DNA from: Marinomonas maritima
Lineage (GTDB): Bacteria; Pseudomonadota; Gammaproteobacteria; Pseudomonadales; Marinomonadaceae
Assembly (NCBI RefSeq): GCF_024435075.2
Contig: NZ_JAMZEG020000002.1
Coordinates: forward strand, 759,501-823,500
Direction: 5' to 3'
DNA: 64,000 nucleotides
Shown: positions 25,504 to 33,909 of the stretch, piece after piece
Numbering within the stretch: the first letter of the stretch is position 1
Layout of the letters: every line of letters starts with the position of its first letter
The notes under the pieces: generated by a model
The model's input: the letters and a program-made list of their open reading frames with translations, nothing else
Databases searched by the model: none
Told to the model about the DNA's origin: nothing
Made by a program: the position numbers and the translations under genes

Positions 25504-26523
25504 TTATTGAATACGGGTAGTGCTTAGTATTTTTGTGGCCATTTCGACACCAAACTCTTTGGCCAGTTCTCTCCATGAGTCTTGCTTAGCTTCAAAGAAA
25601 ATGGGCGTAGCATTGGGGAAGCGCGTGTTTAGTAGTTCATTAACACTAGATAAACCATCTATTAAGCCAATCCTTTCCGCTTGAGAACCGGTGAACACCA
25701 TGCCAGAAAAGACATCATCGGTGATCGTCAGTCTGTCGCCACGGCCCTCTTTAACTGCATTGATGAATTGCTGATGCGTTTCATCTAGCACGGCTTGCCA
25801 TTTGTCTCTGGCTTCGTCTGTCATTGGTGAGAATGGGTCTAGAAAAGCCTTATTGCGACCCGCAGTGAAAGTGCGACGTTCCACACCAATTTTTTCAAGT
25901 AAATTGCTGGCATCAAAACCTGAAGAAATCACACCAATAGAGCCTACTAAGCTGGCTTTGTCTGCGTAGATTTCACTGGCAGCAGACGCGATATAATACC
26001 CACCTGAAGCAGCCATATCTTCAACGACTACTAATACCGGAATCTCTGGATAAGCCTGCTCTTTAGCGCGAATAGCATCATAAATAATGCCGGAATGAAC
26101 AGGGCTACCGCCTGGGCTGTTCATTTCAATAATAACGCCTTTAAGACGGCTATTTTGATAGGCGTCATCAAGTAAGTTAACAAAGTCTGACGACTCAATC
26201 TCTGCATCAGCGCCGATAACGCCACGCATTGGAATCATCGCGACGATACCATCTTCTAAGCTGGCATCTTGCAAATTAGATTGCATAAACCACCCAACTA
26301 TAACCGCCAATATGATGGTCAGCATTGAAAATCGAAAAAAGATCTTCCAGCGTCTGGCGCGTCGTTTCTCGATAAGATTCTCACTGAGTGTCTTTTCAAG
26401 TAATGTCCAAATTTCTTTGTTCGGGTCTAGATTCTCTTTTACTTGTGATTCAATTGGCTGCTTAGGCGCATTTGTATTTTGATTAAGCGATTCGTTTTTA
26501 TCTTCGTCTTCAGTCCAGCTCAT
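25504..26523 (-). CDS. sppA: Signal peptide peptidase SppA-type S49 serine protease
   Basis: Membrane protease degrading cleaved signal peptides. The 339-residue protein is the short SppA form. The polar N-terminus (about 60 residues) is followed by one TM helix (FFRFSMLTIILAVIVGWF). The catalytic Ser is in VEDMAASGGYYIAS and the catalytic Lys in TAGRNKAFLDPF; MNSPGGSP is the S49 oxyanion-region motif. It starts 3 bases after the upstream HAD gene, so the two form an operon. Confidence 0.93.
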   Translation of the reverse strand: MSWTEDEDKNESLNQNTNAPKQPIESQVKENLDPNKEIWTLLEKTLSENLIEKRRARRWKIFFRFSMLTIILAVIVGWFMQSNLQDASLEDGIVAMIPMRGVIGADAEIESSDFVNLLDDAYQNSRLKGVIIEMNSPGGSPVHSGIIYDAIRAKEQAYPEIPVLVVVEDMAASGGYYIASAASEIYADKASLVGSIGVISSGFDASNLLEKIGVERRTFTAGRNKAFLDPFSPMTDEARDKWQAVLDETHQQFINAVKEGRGDRLTITDDVFSGMVFTGSQAERIGLIDGLSSVNELLNTRFPNATPIFFEAKQDSWRELAKEFGVEMATKILSTTRIQ

Positions 26524-26526
26524 TAT

Positions 26527-27171
26527 TTATAACCCTAAAATAGTTGATAATTGATTGAAATCGTTCACGAGCGCATGTGGCTGGCAAGCTTTAAGGCGGA
26601 TTTCATGGTGTGCGCCGTAGGTGACTCCGATGCTTTTCATGCCGGCATGGGTTGCCATGTTTAAATCGTATTCTGTGTCACCAATCATGATCGCGTGCTC
26701 TGGTGCTATGTTCAATTCCGTGAGTATTTGCTCAAGCATTAAAGGATCAGGCTTAGACAATGCTTCGTCGGCACACCGCGTTGTAATGAAGTAATGGTTT
26801 GTATTGGTCAATGTCATGGCTCTTTCAAGCCCTTTACGACTTTTCCCCGTAGCAACCGCTAGTTTTACGCCGGCACCTTGGAGTTGGTTTAATACGTTAA
26901 TCACGCCTGGATACGCCTCTGCTGGCGTTTGATCTGCCGCGACATAAATGCCTTTATAATGCTCAATAATGATGTTTTGCTCTGTCATCGATAGTTCAGG
27001 CCAAACGACTGCAACGGCTTTATCCAGCGATAAACCAATGGTGTTTTTTATATCCTCTTTTTCTCTAGCTGGCGCCTTTGCTAATTGCCCCGCTTGTAAC
27101 ATGCTAAAACAAATTTTATCGATGGAGTCGAATAAGGTACCGTCCCAATCAAAAATCACTAACTTAACCAT
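26527..27171 (-). CDS. HAD-IA family phosphatase (phosphoglycolate phosphatase-like)
   Basis: 214-residue HAD phosphatase with a cap domain. Motif I is FDWDGTLFDS, motif II VATGKS, the Lys is in ALSKPDPLMLEQ, and motif IV is GDTEYDLNMA. It resembles Gph-type enzymes and the HAD genes that accompany rluC/sppA in other gammaproteobacteria; rluC is not adjacent here. The substrate is uncertain. It is divergent from phaJ with about 67 bases between start codons. Confidence 0.88.
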   Translation of the reverse strand: MVKLVIFDWDGTLFDSIDKICFSMLQAGQLAKAPAREKEDIKNTIGLSLDKAVAVVWPELSMTEQNIIIEHYKGIYVAADQTPAEAYPGVINVLNQLQGAGVKLAVATGKSRKGLERAMTLTNTNHYFITTRCADEALSKPDPLMLEQILTELNIAPEHAIMIGDTEYDLNMATHAGMKSIGVTYGAHHEIRLKACQPHALVNDFNQLSTILGL

Positions 27172-27238
27172 AGATACCTCTTAAGAATGGCGCGCCGAAA
27201 GTGTACCATAGCGATAAAATACAATATAAGGATTGGTA

Positions 27239-27661
27239 ATGACTTCTGGCTATACATTAGAGCAACTTTCTATTGATCAAAGTGTTGAGTATCGTAAAAC
27301 GGTGACCAAAGCAGATGTGCAGGCTTTTGCGGAAGTGACTGGCGATACCAATCCCGTTCACCTAGATGCAGAATACGCCGCAACCACTTCTTTTGGTCAA
27401 CCAATTGCTCATGGCATGCTAACGGCCGGGTTTATTTCTGCCGCGATTGGCACGCAACTACCTGGACCTGGCTGCATTTACCTAGAGCAAACACTGAAAT
27501 TTCGATCGCCTGTTTTTATTGGACAAGAAGTTGTGACAACAGTGACTGTGACGGATATTAATGTGCGTCGTCGCCGAGCGACGCTAAAAACGGTGTGCGA
27601 GTGTGAAGGTAAAGTGGTTGTAACAGGTGAGGCGACTATTATGTTGCCAGCCGCAGTTTAA
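27239..27661 (+). CDS. phaJ: MaoC-like (R)-specific enoyl-CoA hydratase
   Basis: Hot-dog-fold hydratase converting trans-2-enoyl-CoA to (R)-3-hydroxyacyl-CoA. The catalytic Asp and His lie in GDTNPVHLDAEYA, followed by IAHGMLTAGF, the hydratase-2 signature. The start ATG at 27239 is 6 bases after AAGGA; a TTG two codons earlier overlaps the spacer. Length of 140 aa matches single-domain PhaJ. No PHA synthase is nearby, so a general beta-oxidation link is equally possible. Confidence 0.9.
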   Translation: MTSGYTLEQLSIDQSVEYRKTVTKADVQAFAEVTGDTNPVHLDAEYAATTSFGQPIAHGMLTAGFISAAIGTQLPGPGCIYLEQTLKFRSPVFIGQEVVTTVTVTDINVRRRRATLKTVCECEGKVVVTGEATIMLPAAV

Positions 27662-27685
27662 TCATCGCGACGGTAATAAAACACT

Positions 27686-27729
27686 AAAAGGAGCGGAAAC
27701 CCGATACTGTAGGGATTCGCTCCTTTTTT
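27686..27729 (+). terminator. Rho-independent terminator of phaJ
   Basis: AAAAGGAGCG (27686-27695) pairs with CGCTCCTTTT (from 27718), with an inner CCC/GGG pair in the loop region, followed by T6. Confidence 0.9.
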
Positions 27730-27744
27730 ATGTCTCGTGATTCA

Positions 27745-28755
27745 TTACATAGACATAACGATTCGCCCTGTAATTTCACCTTTCTCCATGTCTTCAAAAA
27801 TGTCATTAATGTCTTCGAGTCTCTTTTCTTCAATAATCGCTTTTACCTTGCCACGAGCCGCAAATTCCAAACATTCTTCAAGGTCTTTTCTGGTACCAAC
27901 AATGGAGCCAACCACACTGACACCATTAAGAACGGTATTGAATATAGGTAATGCCATGTCTTCTGGTGGTAAACCAACCAATACACATTTACCTCCACGC
28001 CTTATGACATCATAACTTTGTCTAAAGCCAACCTTGCTGACCGCAGTACAAACACTGGTGTGTACACCACTCGTTGTGTCGAGAATGCTTTTTACAACAT
28101 CGTCGGTTTTAAAGTCAAAGTAATGTTCAGCACCAAGCGACATGGCTAGGTCTCGTTTTGGTTTACCTGTATCGACCGCCACCACTCTTAATCCCATAGC
28201 GACCGCATATTGAACCGCTAAGTGGCCTAGTCCGCCAATGCCAAAAATAGCTACCCAATCTCCAGGTTTAGCCATTGATACTTTAAGCGCTTTATAGGTT
28301 GTTACGCCGGCGCAAAATAATGGCGCCGCATCAATATAGCTAAGGCCTTCGGGGATCTTTACGACATAGTCAGCATGAGCGGCACAAAATTCAGCATAAC
28401 TACCATTGACTGAATAGCCTGAGTTTTGTTGGGACAAACATAGGTTCTCATTACCACTAAGGCAGTATTCACAGTGGCCGCATGCACTATAAAGCCATGG
28501 AATGCCAACTCGATCTCCATTTTTCAAATGCTTTACAGCGCTTCCGACTTCAACGACTTCACCAACCCCTTCATGTCCAGGCACCAAGGGCAGCGTAGGC
28601 TTTACCGGCCAATCACCGTGGCAGGCATGTAAGTCCGTATGACAAACACCACAAGCATGGATTTTAACGAGTATTTGGTGAGGTTCAATGATAGGTTTGG
28701 CGATATCTTCGATCTTTAGAATAGAGCCAAACTTACTAGCAACAGCCGCTTTCAT
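27745..28755 (-). CDS. adhP: Zinc-dependent alcohol dehydrogenase
   Basis: MDR-family NAD-dependent alcohol dehydrogenase of 336 residues. The catalytic zinc site includes CGVCHTDLHACHGDW and GHEGVGEVVE; the structural zinc site has four Cys in CGHCEYCLSGNENLC; the Rossmann motif is FGIGGLGHLAVQYA. It is close to AdhP, acting on ethanol and other primary alcohols. The start ATG at 28755 follows GGGGGTG; the 23-residue upstream extension is not plausible. It is monocistronic, convergent with phaJ. Confidence 0.94.
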   Translation of the reverse strand: MKAAVASKFGSILKIEDIAKPIIEPHQILVKIHACGVCHTDLHACHGDWPVKPTLPLVPGHEGVGEVVEVGSAVKHLKNGDRVGIPWLYSACGHCEYCLSGNENLCLSQQNSGYSVNGSYAEFCAAHADYVVKIPEGLSYIDAAPLFCAGVTTYKALKVSMAKPGDWVAIFGIGGLGHLAVQYAVAMGLRVVAVDTGKPKRDLAMSLGAEHYFDFKTDDVVKSILDTTSGVHTSVCTAVSKVGFRQSYDVIRRGGKCVLVGLPPEDMALPIFNTVLNGVSVVGSIVGTRKDLEECLEFAARGKVKAIIEEKRLEDINDIFEDMEKGEITGRIVMSM

Positions 28756-28974
28756 AACACACCCCCAATGGATAAATAAACTCGCACACAGATTAGCTGA
28801 GTAACTAGAAGGGAAAGGCGACATAGATCAAGTTTATTTGAATTAGGTCTCATTTGGCCGACAAAGCGCACGATCGTGAAAATATGAGGCATTTTTCAAA
28901 AAAGACTGTGATTTCCTAAGTAGCGGGCCTATATTTAGTAGATAAAACAAGGGTTAGAAGGGCTAGTTCACACC

Positions 28975-29283
28975 ATGAAAATTCAATTACTTATGATCAT
29001 TGTCGTGATTGTGTCGTCTTTATTGACGATATCTCAGCGCGCCAATGCTCAAGAAGTAAGTCAATTTCGTTGGTTAGAGCCTACTGTAGAGCAAAGGTGT
29101 GATGAGGTCGTTGTTCCAGATCAAGAAAATGGATCTGATAATGAATGTACTACTTTTTGCTCTTTTCGCACCGGTAGTTGTGCAGTAACGTTCACTTCTA
29201 TTCGCTCTTACCGCTTTCCTATTGTCGCTAACGTTAACGACAGTATTCATAATCCACGAGCCCCACCCTTTTCATTGATATAG
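28975..29283 (+). CDS. Small secreted Cys-containing protein, unknown function
   Basis: 102 residues. A classic signal peptide (MKIQLLMIIVVIVSSLL) is cleaved at ANA|QE. The mature ~77 residues contain four Cys (QRCDEV, NECTTFCSF, GSCAVT), enough for two disulfides, and end in a Pro-rich tail. I do not recognise the family. The SD is weak (AGAAGGG lies about 15 bases upstream). It is followed after 42 bases by the CBS-domain gene on the same strand. Confidence 0.65.
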   Translation: MKIQLLMIIVVIVSSLLTISQRANAQEVSQFRWLEPTVEQRCDEVVVPDQENGSDNECTTFCSFRTGSCAVTFTSIRSYRFPIVANVNDSIHNPRAPPFSLI

Positions 29284-29325
29284 CCGACCCAAATCATTTT
29301 TCTATTTTTTTACTGGGGTTCTATC

Positions 29326-29919
29326 ATGAAAACACTAACTTATGTCTCTACAAAAAACGTAAACAATCTTATCTGGCCTGCCACAACAGAGGATATAAAT
29401 ATTTATTCTTCTGCCTTGTCTGTTTTTACAGATTTTACAACAGCAGGGCCACGAGTGATTGAGTCCAGTACGCGTGCGGACGAACTTGTTCAATTGATGA
29501 AAAAAGAGCATGTACGGATGAAGATAGTGGTTGATGCAGATAATCATTTTATTGGCGTTATTAGTCTTGATGATTTGTCTGAAGATGTCTTTATCAAGCA
29601 GGTAGCTAATGGATTTAAACGTTCAGAATTGATGGTTGCTGACTTGATGAGAGCAAAAGAAGGGTTACTTGCGCTGTCTTATACTTCATTGAAAAATTCA
29701 GACATTGAGTCGCTTCTGTTTAGTCAGCGACACAATTTACTTCAACATTTACTTGTTATTGATGAAGACACCAAAGCAATACGAGGTGTGATTTCGTCTA
29801 ACGATGTTGTTCGTCAGCTTCGATTGGATATCGATGTTGCATTTTCTAGTTTTGCATATACTTATCAAAGTGCAATTCTTGGATATAAAGATCATGCCAA
29901 AAAACTAAAAGTCGCTTAA
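29326..29919 (+). CDS. CBS-domain pair protein
   Basis: 197 residues made almost only of two CBS motifs (about residues 42-95 and 110-170), e.g. MKIVVDADNHFIGVISLDDL and LLVIDEDTKAIRGVISSND. Paired CBS domains bind adenine nucleotides and typically regulate a partner. No enzymatic domain is fused and the partner is not evident from context. A strong bidirectional terminator follows. Confidence 0.85.
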   Translation: MKTLTYVSTKNVNNLIWPATTEDINIYSSALSVFTDFTTAGPRVIESSTRADELVQLMKKEHVRMKIVVDADNHFIGVISLDDLSEDVFIKQVANGFKRSELMVADLMRAKEGLLALSYTSLKNSDIESLLFSQRHNLLQHLLVIDEDTKAIRGVISSNDVVRQLRLDIDVAFSSFAYTYQSAILGYKDHAKKLKVA

Positions 29920-29944
29920 CAATCGATTTATCATTTTATAATAT

Positions 29945-29985
29945 AAAAAAGAGTCTAGATTTTAAGTAATCTAGACTCTTTTTTT
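29945..29985. terminator. Bidirectional terminator between the CBS gene and tusA
   Basis: A 17-bp perfect stem: AAAAAAGAGTCTAGATT (29945-29961) and its inverse (29968-29984) around TTAAGT. A and T runs on both sides serve both convergent genes. Confidence 0.93.
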
Positions 29986-29987
29986 GA

Positions 29988-30221
29988 TTACTTTTCTTTC
30001 TTCTCTATCCAATAGTAATAACAACCGCCCTCTTGTTCTTGCTGTATTAATTTATGGCCAAGAAATTGACAGAACTTCGGAATGTCGCGCGTTGTTGAAG
30101 GATCTGTCGCGATGACCTTTAAAATGGCTTTGGCAGGCAGCTTGCGCATTTCAACATGCAACATCATTACAGGTTCTGGGCACAGTAAATCGGTTGCATC
30201 AAGTAGAGCGTGGTGTTCCAT
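29988..30221 (-). CDS. tusA: TusA/SirA-family sulfur carrier
   Basis: 77-residue sulfurtransferase carrier. The persulfide Cys is in the signature LLCPEPVMMLH. In E. coli TusA relays sulfur from IscS to the tRNA 2-thiouridine pathway. The short fold and the C-terminal YYYWIEKKEK match. It could be any TusA-like paralogue, but it is close in length and sequence to TusA itself. A weak AGGAAG precedes the ATG. Confidence 0.88.
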   Translation of the reverse strand: MEHHALLDATDLLCPEPVMMLHVEMRKLPAKAILKVIATDPSTTRDIPKFCQFLGHKLIQQEQEGGCYYYWIEKKEK

Positions 30222-30289
30222 AGTCTTCCTCTCAATGTTTAATAAATAATTATCTATTCAATGAAAATATTCAAAGCTTTGTGAGCCAT

Positions 30290-30883
30290 TTAAGTGTTTG
30301 CTTGTAACCAGTTATGAGTGCTAGTTGCCAATTCTGAAATGGTGTCGTTTATTGTTCTACCGTGTTTTTTCAGTGTTTTAAAATCATGATCGGCGCCTTC
30401 TACCCAAATAATTTCAACAAGGTTCGGTAGCGGTTGTTGGCTGACCCATTCATAAGAACCGAGCTGATCTCTTGTTCCTTGAATAATGAGACATGGAACC
30501 TGAAGTTTTGATAGGAAAGACAATCTATTTTTTTCGGGCTTACCTGCTGGATAAAAAGGAAAGCCGAAACAGACTACCGCTTTTACCATAGCAAGCTCTG
30601 TTAGCTGCGTCGCTACTCGTCCCCCCATTGATTTGCCACCGACAATACAGGCTTGTTCATGTTTAATTAAATCACTGTATTCGGGAATCAGAGTATTGAA
30701 ACGAGGTGGTGGTCTTCTTTTGCCCGACTGCTCCTGCTCTTGCATGTAGGAAAAAGTGACAGGAATGACAGTGTGCTTTCTTTGCTCTGAAATTGCCTCA
30801 CAAAGTCGCTTTAAGAAAGGGTTATTGTGACCTGCACCTGCGCCATGAGCGATATAAAAAGGGAAAGTATTCATGATGACCAT
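30290..30883 (-). CDS. Alpha/beta-hydrolase (KANL3/Tex30-like)
   Basis: 197-residue hydrolase. The nucleophile elbow GGKSMGGRVA provides Ser; HGAGAGHNNPF is the oxyanion region; the likely His is in GADHDFK and the Asp in QGTRDQLG. The function is unassigned in bacteria. Two ATG starts are possible (30883 or 30874), neither with a strong SD. It is divergent from hemN. Confidence 0.82.
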   Translation of the reverse strand: MVIMNTFPFYIAHGAGAGHNNPFLKRLCEAISEQRKHTVIPVTFSYMQEQEQSGKRRPPPRFNTLIPEYSDLIKHEQACIVGGKSMGGRVATQLTELAMVKAVVCFGFPFYPAGKPEKNRLSFLSKLQVPCLIIQGTRDQLGSYEWVSQQPLPNLVEIIWVEGADHDFKTLKKHGRTINDTISELATSTHNWLQANT

Positions 30884-30923
30884 TTTTGAAAATGGTATTA
30901 GATCAGATTCGAGAAAGGGTTAG

Positions 30924-30956
30924 AACCTTGGTGGCTATAAAACACAAGGTTTTTCA
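30924..30956 (+). other. Orphan hairpin with T-run between divergent genes
   Basis: AACCTTG (30924-30930) and CAAGGTT (30945-30951) form an inverted repeat followed by TTTTC on the forward strand. It looks like a weak terminator, yet no forward gene lies upstream. It could end a short transcript or be fortuitous. Confidence 0.3.
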
Positions 30957-30986
30957 TTCAAACTTTCTTAATCGGGGTGGTAATCA

Positions 30987-31028
30987 TTGATTTAGATCAG
31001 AAGATTACACGCAACAAAAGAGTACACT
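30987..31028 (+). promoter_or_regulatory. FNR-dependent (class II) promoter of hemN
   Basis: TTGAT-TTAG-ATCAG (30987-31000) matches the FNR consensus TTGAT-N4-ATCAA with one mismatch. TACACT at 31023-31028 is a fair -10. If the box is centred at -41.5, +1 falls at 31035 and the -10 hexamer exactly at 31023-31028, the classic activated geometry. The fnr gene itself lies directly downstream of hemN. Confidence 0.82.
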
Positions 31029-31049
31029 CCTATTAGAAATTTTAATAGG
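31029..31049 (+). promoter_or_regulatory. Hairpin overlapping the hemN ribosome-binding site
   Basis: CCTATTA (31029-31035) and TAATAGG (31043-31049) are perfect inverted repeats, and the right arm includes the AGG of the hemN SD (AGGA). If transcription starts at about 31035 only part of the left arm is in the mRNA, so its effect depends on the true start site. Confidence 0.4.
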
Positions 31050-31057
31050 AACACACC

Positions 31058-32428
31058 ATGATCTGGGACTCTTCACTTATTGGCAAGTACGACTTATCTG
31101 GACCTCGCTATACTTCTTACCCAACTGCGCCACAATTTGACTCAACGATAAATAAAATAGCTTTGATCGATAAAATGCTAATGCCATCAGAAAAACCGCT
31201 TAGCTTGTATTTCCATATTCCTTTCTGTGCCCACCTTTGCTATTACTGCGCCTGCAACAAAATTGTGACTAAACAGTATGATAAAGGTATCGAGTACGTT
31301 GAACTCTTGGGTGAGGAGATGAGACTGCGCAGCCTTATGCTGGATCGCACAAGAAAAGTAACGCAGTTGCATTTTGGCGGAGGTACGCCGACCTTTTTAA
31401 CAGAAGAGCTTATTAGGTCGTTGTTTAGTGACATAAAGCAGCATTTCAACTTGATTAACGACGGAACTCAAGATTACAGTATCGAAATTGACCCGCGTGA
31501 AATTACGCACTCTAAGCTTAAATTACTAACTGAAATGGGCATTAATAGAATCAGTATCGGCGTTCAAGACTTTGATTCTAAAGTTCAAGAGGCTATCCAT
31601 CGGATTCAACCTATAAAAATGGTTGCCGATTTGGTTGGCTATGCAAGAGAGCTAAATATTAAGTCTATAAACTTCGATCTAATCTATGGCCTACCCTATC
31701 AATCAATGGAAGGTTTTAGGGCGACGTTAGCGGATGTCGTCGCGTTATCGCCAGAAAGAATCTCTCTTTTTAATTATGCTCATTTGCCAGAACGGTTTCG
31801 ATCTCAACGGCGCATATTGGATGAAAGCTTACCAGCACCAAGTATGAAGCTTGATTTGCTAAAAATGAGCATCGAATCTTTAATTTCGGCCGGATATGAA
31901 TACATTGGAATGGACCATTTCGCAAAGCCCAGTGATAGCTTGGCCAAGGCACAAAAACAAGGGCGATTACAGCGCAATTTTCAAGGTTACACTACGCACG
32001 CTGGTACAGATTTAATTGCTTTTGGCGTCTCAGCTATTAGCGATTTAAGTGGTACTTACATGCAAAATTATACGGATCTTTCACATTATAGGAGTAGTAT
32101 TGAGAAAGGTCAGCTCGCCATTGCCAAAGGGTATATCAGTGACGTGGATGATCGGATACGCCATCAAATTATCATGACGTTGATTGCTCAATTTGAATTA
32201 ACTACAGCACTCATCGAGCAAAAATATAACATTAGCTTCTTTGAATATTTCGCCGAGGAGGTAGACAATCTAAAGCCTATGATCGAAGATGGCATGGTTG
32301 AAATTGATTATTATGGAATGCAGGCCACGATTAAGGTTACGGAACGCGGCAGATTGCTTATTCGCTGTATTTGTATGGTTTTCGATAAGTATCTAAGTAG
32401 CACCATAAAATACTCAAAAGTAATTTAA
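31058..32428 (+). CDS. hemN: Oxygen-independent coproporphyrinogen III oxidase
   Basis: Radical-SAM enzyme that makes protoporphyrinogen IX precursors without oxygen. The 4Fe-4S/SAM site is the CX3CX2C motif in PFCAHLCYYCAC, near residue 60. The block LHFGGGTPTFL and SIGVQDFD follow. The 456-residue length matches true HemN rather than the shorter HemW. The promoter carries an FNR box, consistent with anaerobic induction. It is followed 23 bases later by fnr. Confidence 0.97.
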   Translation: MIWDSSLIGKYDLSGPRYTSYPTAPQFDSTINKIALIDKMLMPSEKPLSLYFHIPFCAHLCYYCACNKIVTKQYDKGIEYVELLGEEMRLRSLMLDRTRKVTQLHFGGGTPTFLTEELIRSLFSDIKQHFNLINDGTQDYSIEIDPREITHSKLKLLTEMGINRISIGVQDFDSKVQEAIHRIQPIKMVADLVGYARELNIKSINFDLIYGLPYQSMEGFRATLADVVALSPERISLFNYAHLPERFRSQRRILDESLPAPSMKLDLLKMSIESLISAGYEYIGMDHFAKPSDSLAKAQKQGRLQRNFQGYTTHAGTDLIAFGVSAISDLSGTYMQNYTDLSHYRSSIEKGQLAIAKGYISDVDDRIRHQIIMTLIAQFELTTALIEQKYNISFFEYFAEEVDNLKPMIEDGMVEIDYYGMQATIKVTERGRLLIRCICMVFDKYLSSTIKYSKVI

Positions 32429-32451
32429 AAATCGAGATCAGGGAGATTTAC

Positions 32452-33213
32452 ATGTCAATGGCACACACGCCGTCACGATTTAATAGTCCACTCACATCGC
32501 AGTGCCAAAACTGCAGTTTGAGTGCGTTATGCCTACCCATTGCATTAGCGGATGAAGACATCAACAAACTAGATCAAATCATTGAGCGTAAAAAACCTCT
32601 AAAAAAAGGTGAGTTTTTATTTCGTCAAGGGGATGCCTTCCACTCTGTTTATGCCGTTCGTTCCGGCACCTTAAAAACGTTTAACATTACGTCTTATGGA
32701 GAAGAACAAATCACAGGCTTTTATTGCCCTAGTGAGTTAGTCGGTCTTAGTGGAATTGACTCAAATAAGTACCCTGTTTCAGCAAAGGCTTTGGAAACAA
32801 CAACAGTATGTGAAATTCCATTTAGTCACTTAGAAGACCTTTCTGTTCAGATCCCTTCTTTAAGGCACCAATTATTTAAAATAATGAGTCGTAAGATTTC
32901 TGATGATCAGCAAATGATGGTTTTATTGGGTAAAAAGAATGCAGATGAAAAAGTGGCATCTTTTTTACTGAACTTATCTAATCGGTTTAAAATACGTGGT
33001 TATTCGGCGTCATCGTTTCGTTTGTCTATGTCTCGTGGTGAGATAGGGAATTATCTTGGTTTAGCGGTTGAAACTGTGAGTCGTGTGATTACACGATTCC
33101 AAAAAAGTGAATTAATACACGTCGATGGCAAAGAAATCGAAATACTCAATTTTCCCGAAATGCAAAAACTCATTGGGGTTGCTAGCGATTGTGGTAAAAT
33201 TGCTCGAATTTGA
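32452..33213 (+). CDS. fnr: Fumarate/nitrate reduction regulator FNR (Anr)
   Basis: Oxygen-sensing Crp-family activator with a 4Fe-4S cluster. N-terminal Cys ligands lie in SQCQNCSLSALCLP, and the fourth is in FYCPSELVG (residue near 96-100). The cyclic-nucleotide-like domain follows, and the recognition helix in GLAVETVSRVITRF carries the E-SR residues that read TTGAT. Length of 253 aa is standard. The location between hemN and apt lets it respond with the FNR box upstream of hemN. Confidence 0.96.
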   Translation: MSMAHTPSRFNSPLTSQCQNCSLSALCLPIALADEDINKLDQIIERKKPLKKGEFLFRQGDAFHSVYAVRSGTLKTFNITSYGEEQITGFYCPSELVGLSGIDSNKYPVSAKALETTTVCEIPFSHLEDLSVQIPSLRHQLFKIMSRKISDDQQMMVLLGKKNADEKVASFLLNLSNRFKIRGYSASSFRLSMSRGEIGNYLGLAVETVSRVITRFQKSELIHVDGKEIEILNFPEMQKLIGVASDCGKIARI

Positions 33214-33238
33214 TTGATATATTGAGGCGCTACTAGAT

Positions 33239-33781
33239 ATGCTTTACGACGATTTTTATGTTAAATCACTAATACAAACTGTAGAAGACTGGCCAAAAGA
33301 AGGCGTTAGCTTTCGTGATATTACGCCTATTTTTAGCGACCCTAAAGGCATGAGGATGGTGGTAGACGCTTATGTTCATCGTTACATATCCACGGACATT
33401 TCTCATATTGCTTGTATTGATGCTCGCGGTTTTTTGATCGCGGCAGTATTGGCTTACGAGCTGCAGAAACCTCTTATTTTAGTTAGAAAAAAAGGCAAAC
33501 TTCCAGGTAAAACCATTTCACAGAAATACGCTTTAGAGTACGGTGAGGCGGAATTAGAAATTCAAGAAGGCGCAGTAAAGGCTGGAGATGAAGTGTTGTT
33601 GTTTGATGATTTGATTGCCACTGGTGGTACGCTTTTCGCGGCGATTAAGTTATTGACTAAGCAAGGTGCAAATATCAAAGAAGTCGCAGCGATTATTGAC
33701 TTACCAGACCTTGGCGGAAGTCAGAAGTTAAGAGACAGTGATATTCCTGTCTTTAGCCTGTGCGCCTATGATGGAGAGTGA
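33239..33781 (+). CDS. apt: Adenine phosphoribosyltransferase
   Basis: Salvages adenine with PRPP to form AMP. The PRPP-binding signature VLLFDDLIATGGT and the N-terminal WPKEGVSFRDITPIF are diagnostic; 180 residues is normal. The gap to fnr is 25 bases, so it may be co-transcribed. A perfect terminator lies about 86 bases downstream. Confidence 0.97.
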   Translation: MLYDDFYVKSLIQTVEDWPKEGVSFRDITPIFSDPKGMRMVVDAYVHRYISTDISHIACIDARGFLIAAVLAYELQKPLILVRKKGKLPGKTISQKYALEYGEAELEIQEGAVKAGDEVLLFDDLIATGGTLFAAIKLLTKQGANIKEVAAIIDLPDLGGSQKLRDSDIPVFSLCAYDGE

Positions 33782-33866
33782 TTTTAGTTAACATCAAAAT
33801 TATAAAAAAGGTGGTCAAGGTCTAATTACGTTCACTTAAGGGTTGAATTTAATGGAGTAGCCTCAG

Positions 33867-33902
33867 AAAATCCGATTAAGAAAGCTTAATCGGATTTTTT
33901 TG
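33867..33902 (+). terminator. Rho-independent terminator of apt
   Basis: AAAATCCGATTAAG (33867-33880) and CTTAATCGGATTTT (33885-33898) form a 14-bp perfect stem with AAAG loop and T7 tail. Confidence 0.93.
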
Positions 33903-33909
33903 TGTCTAT

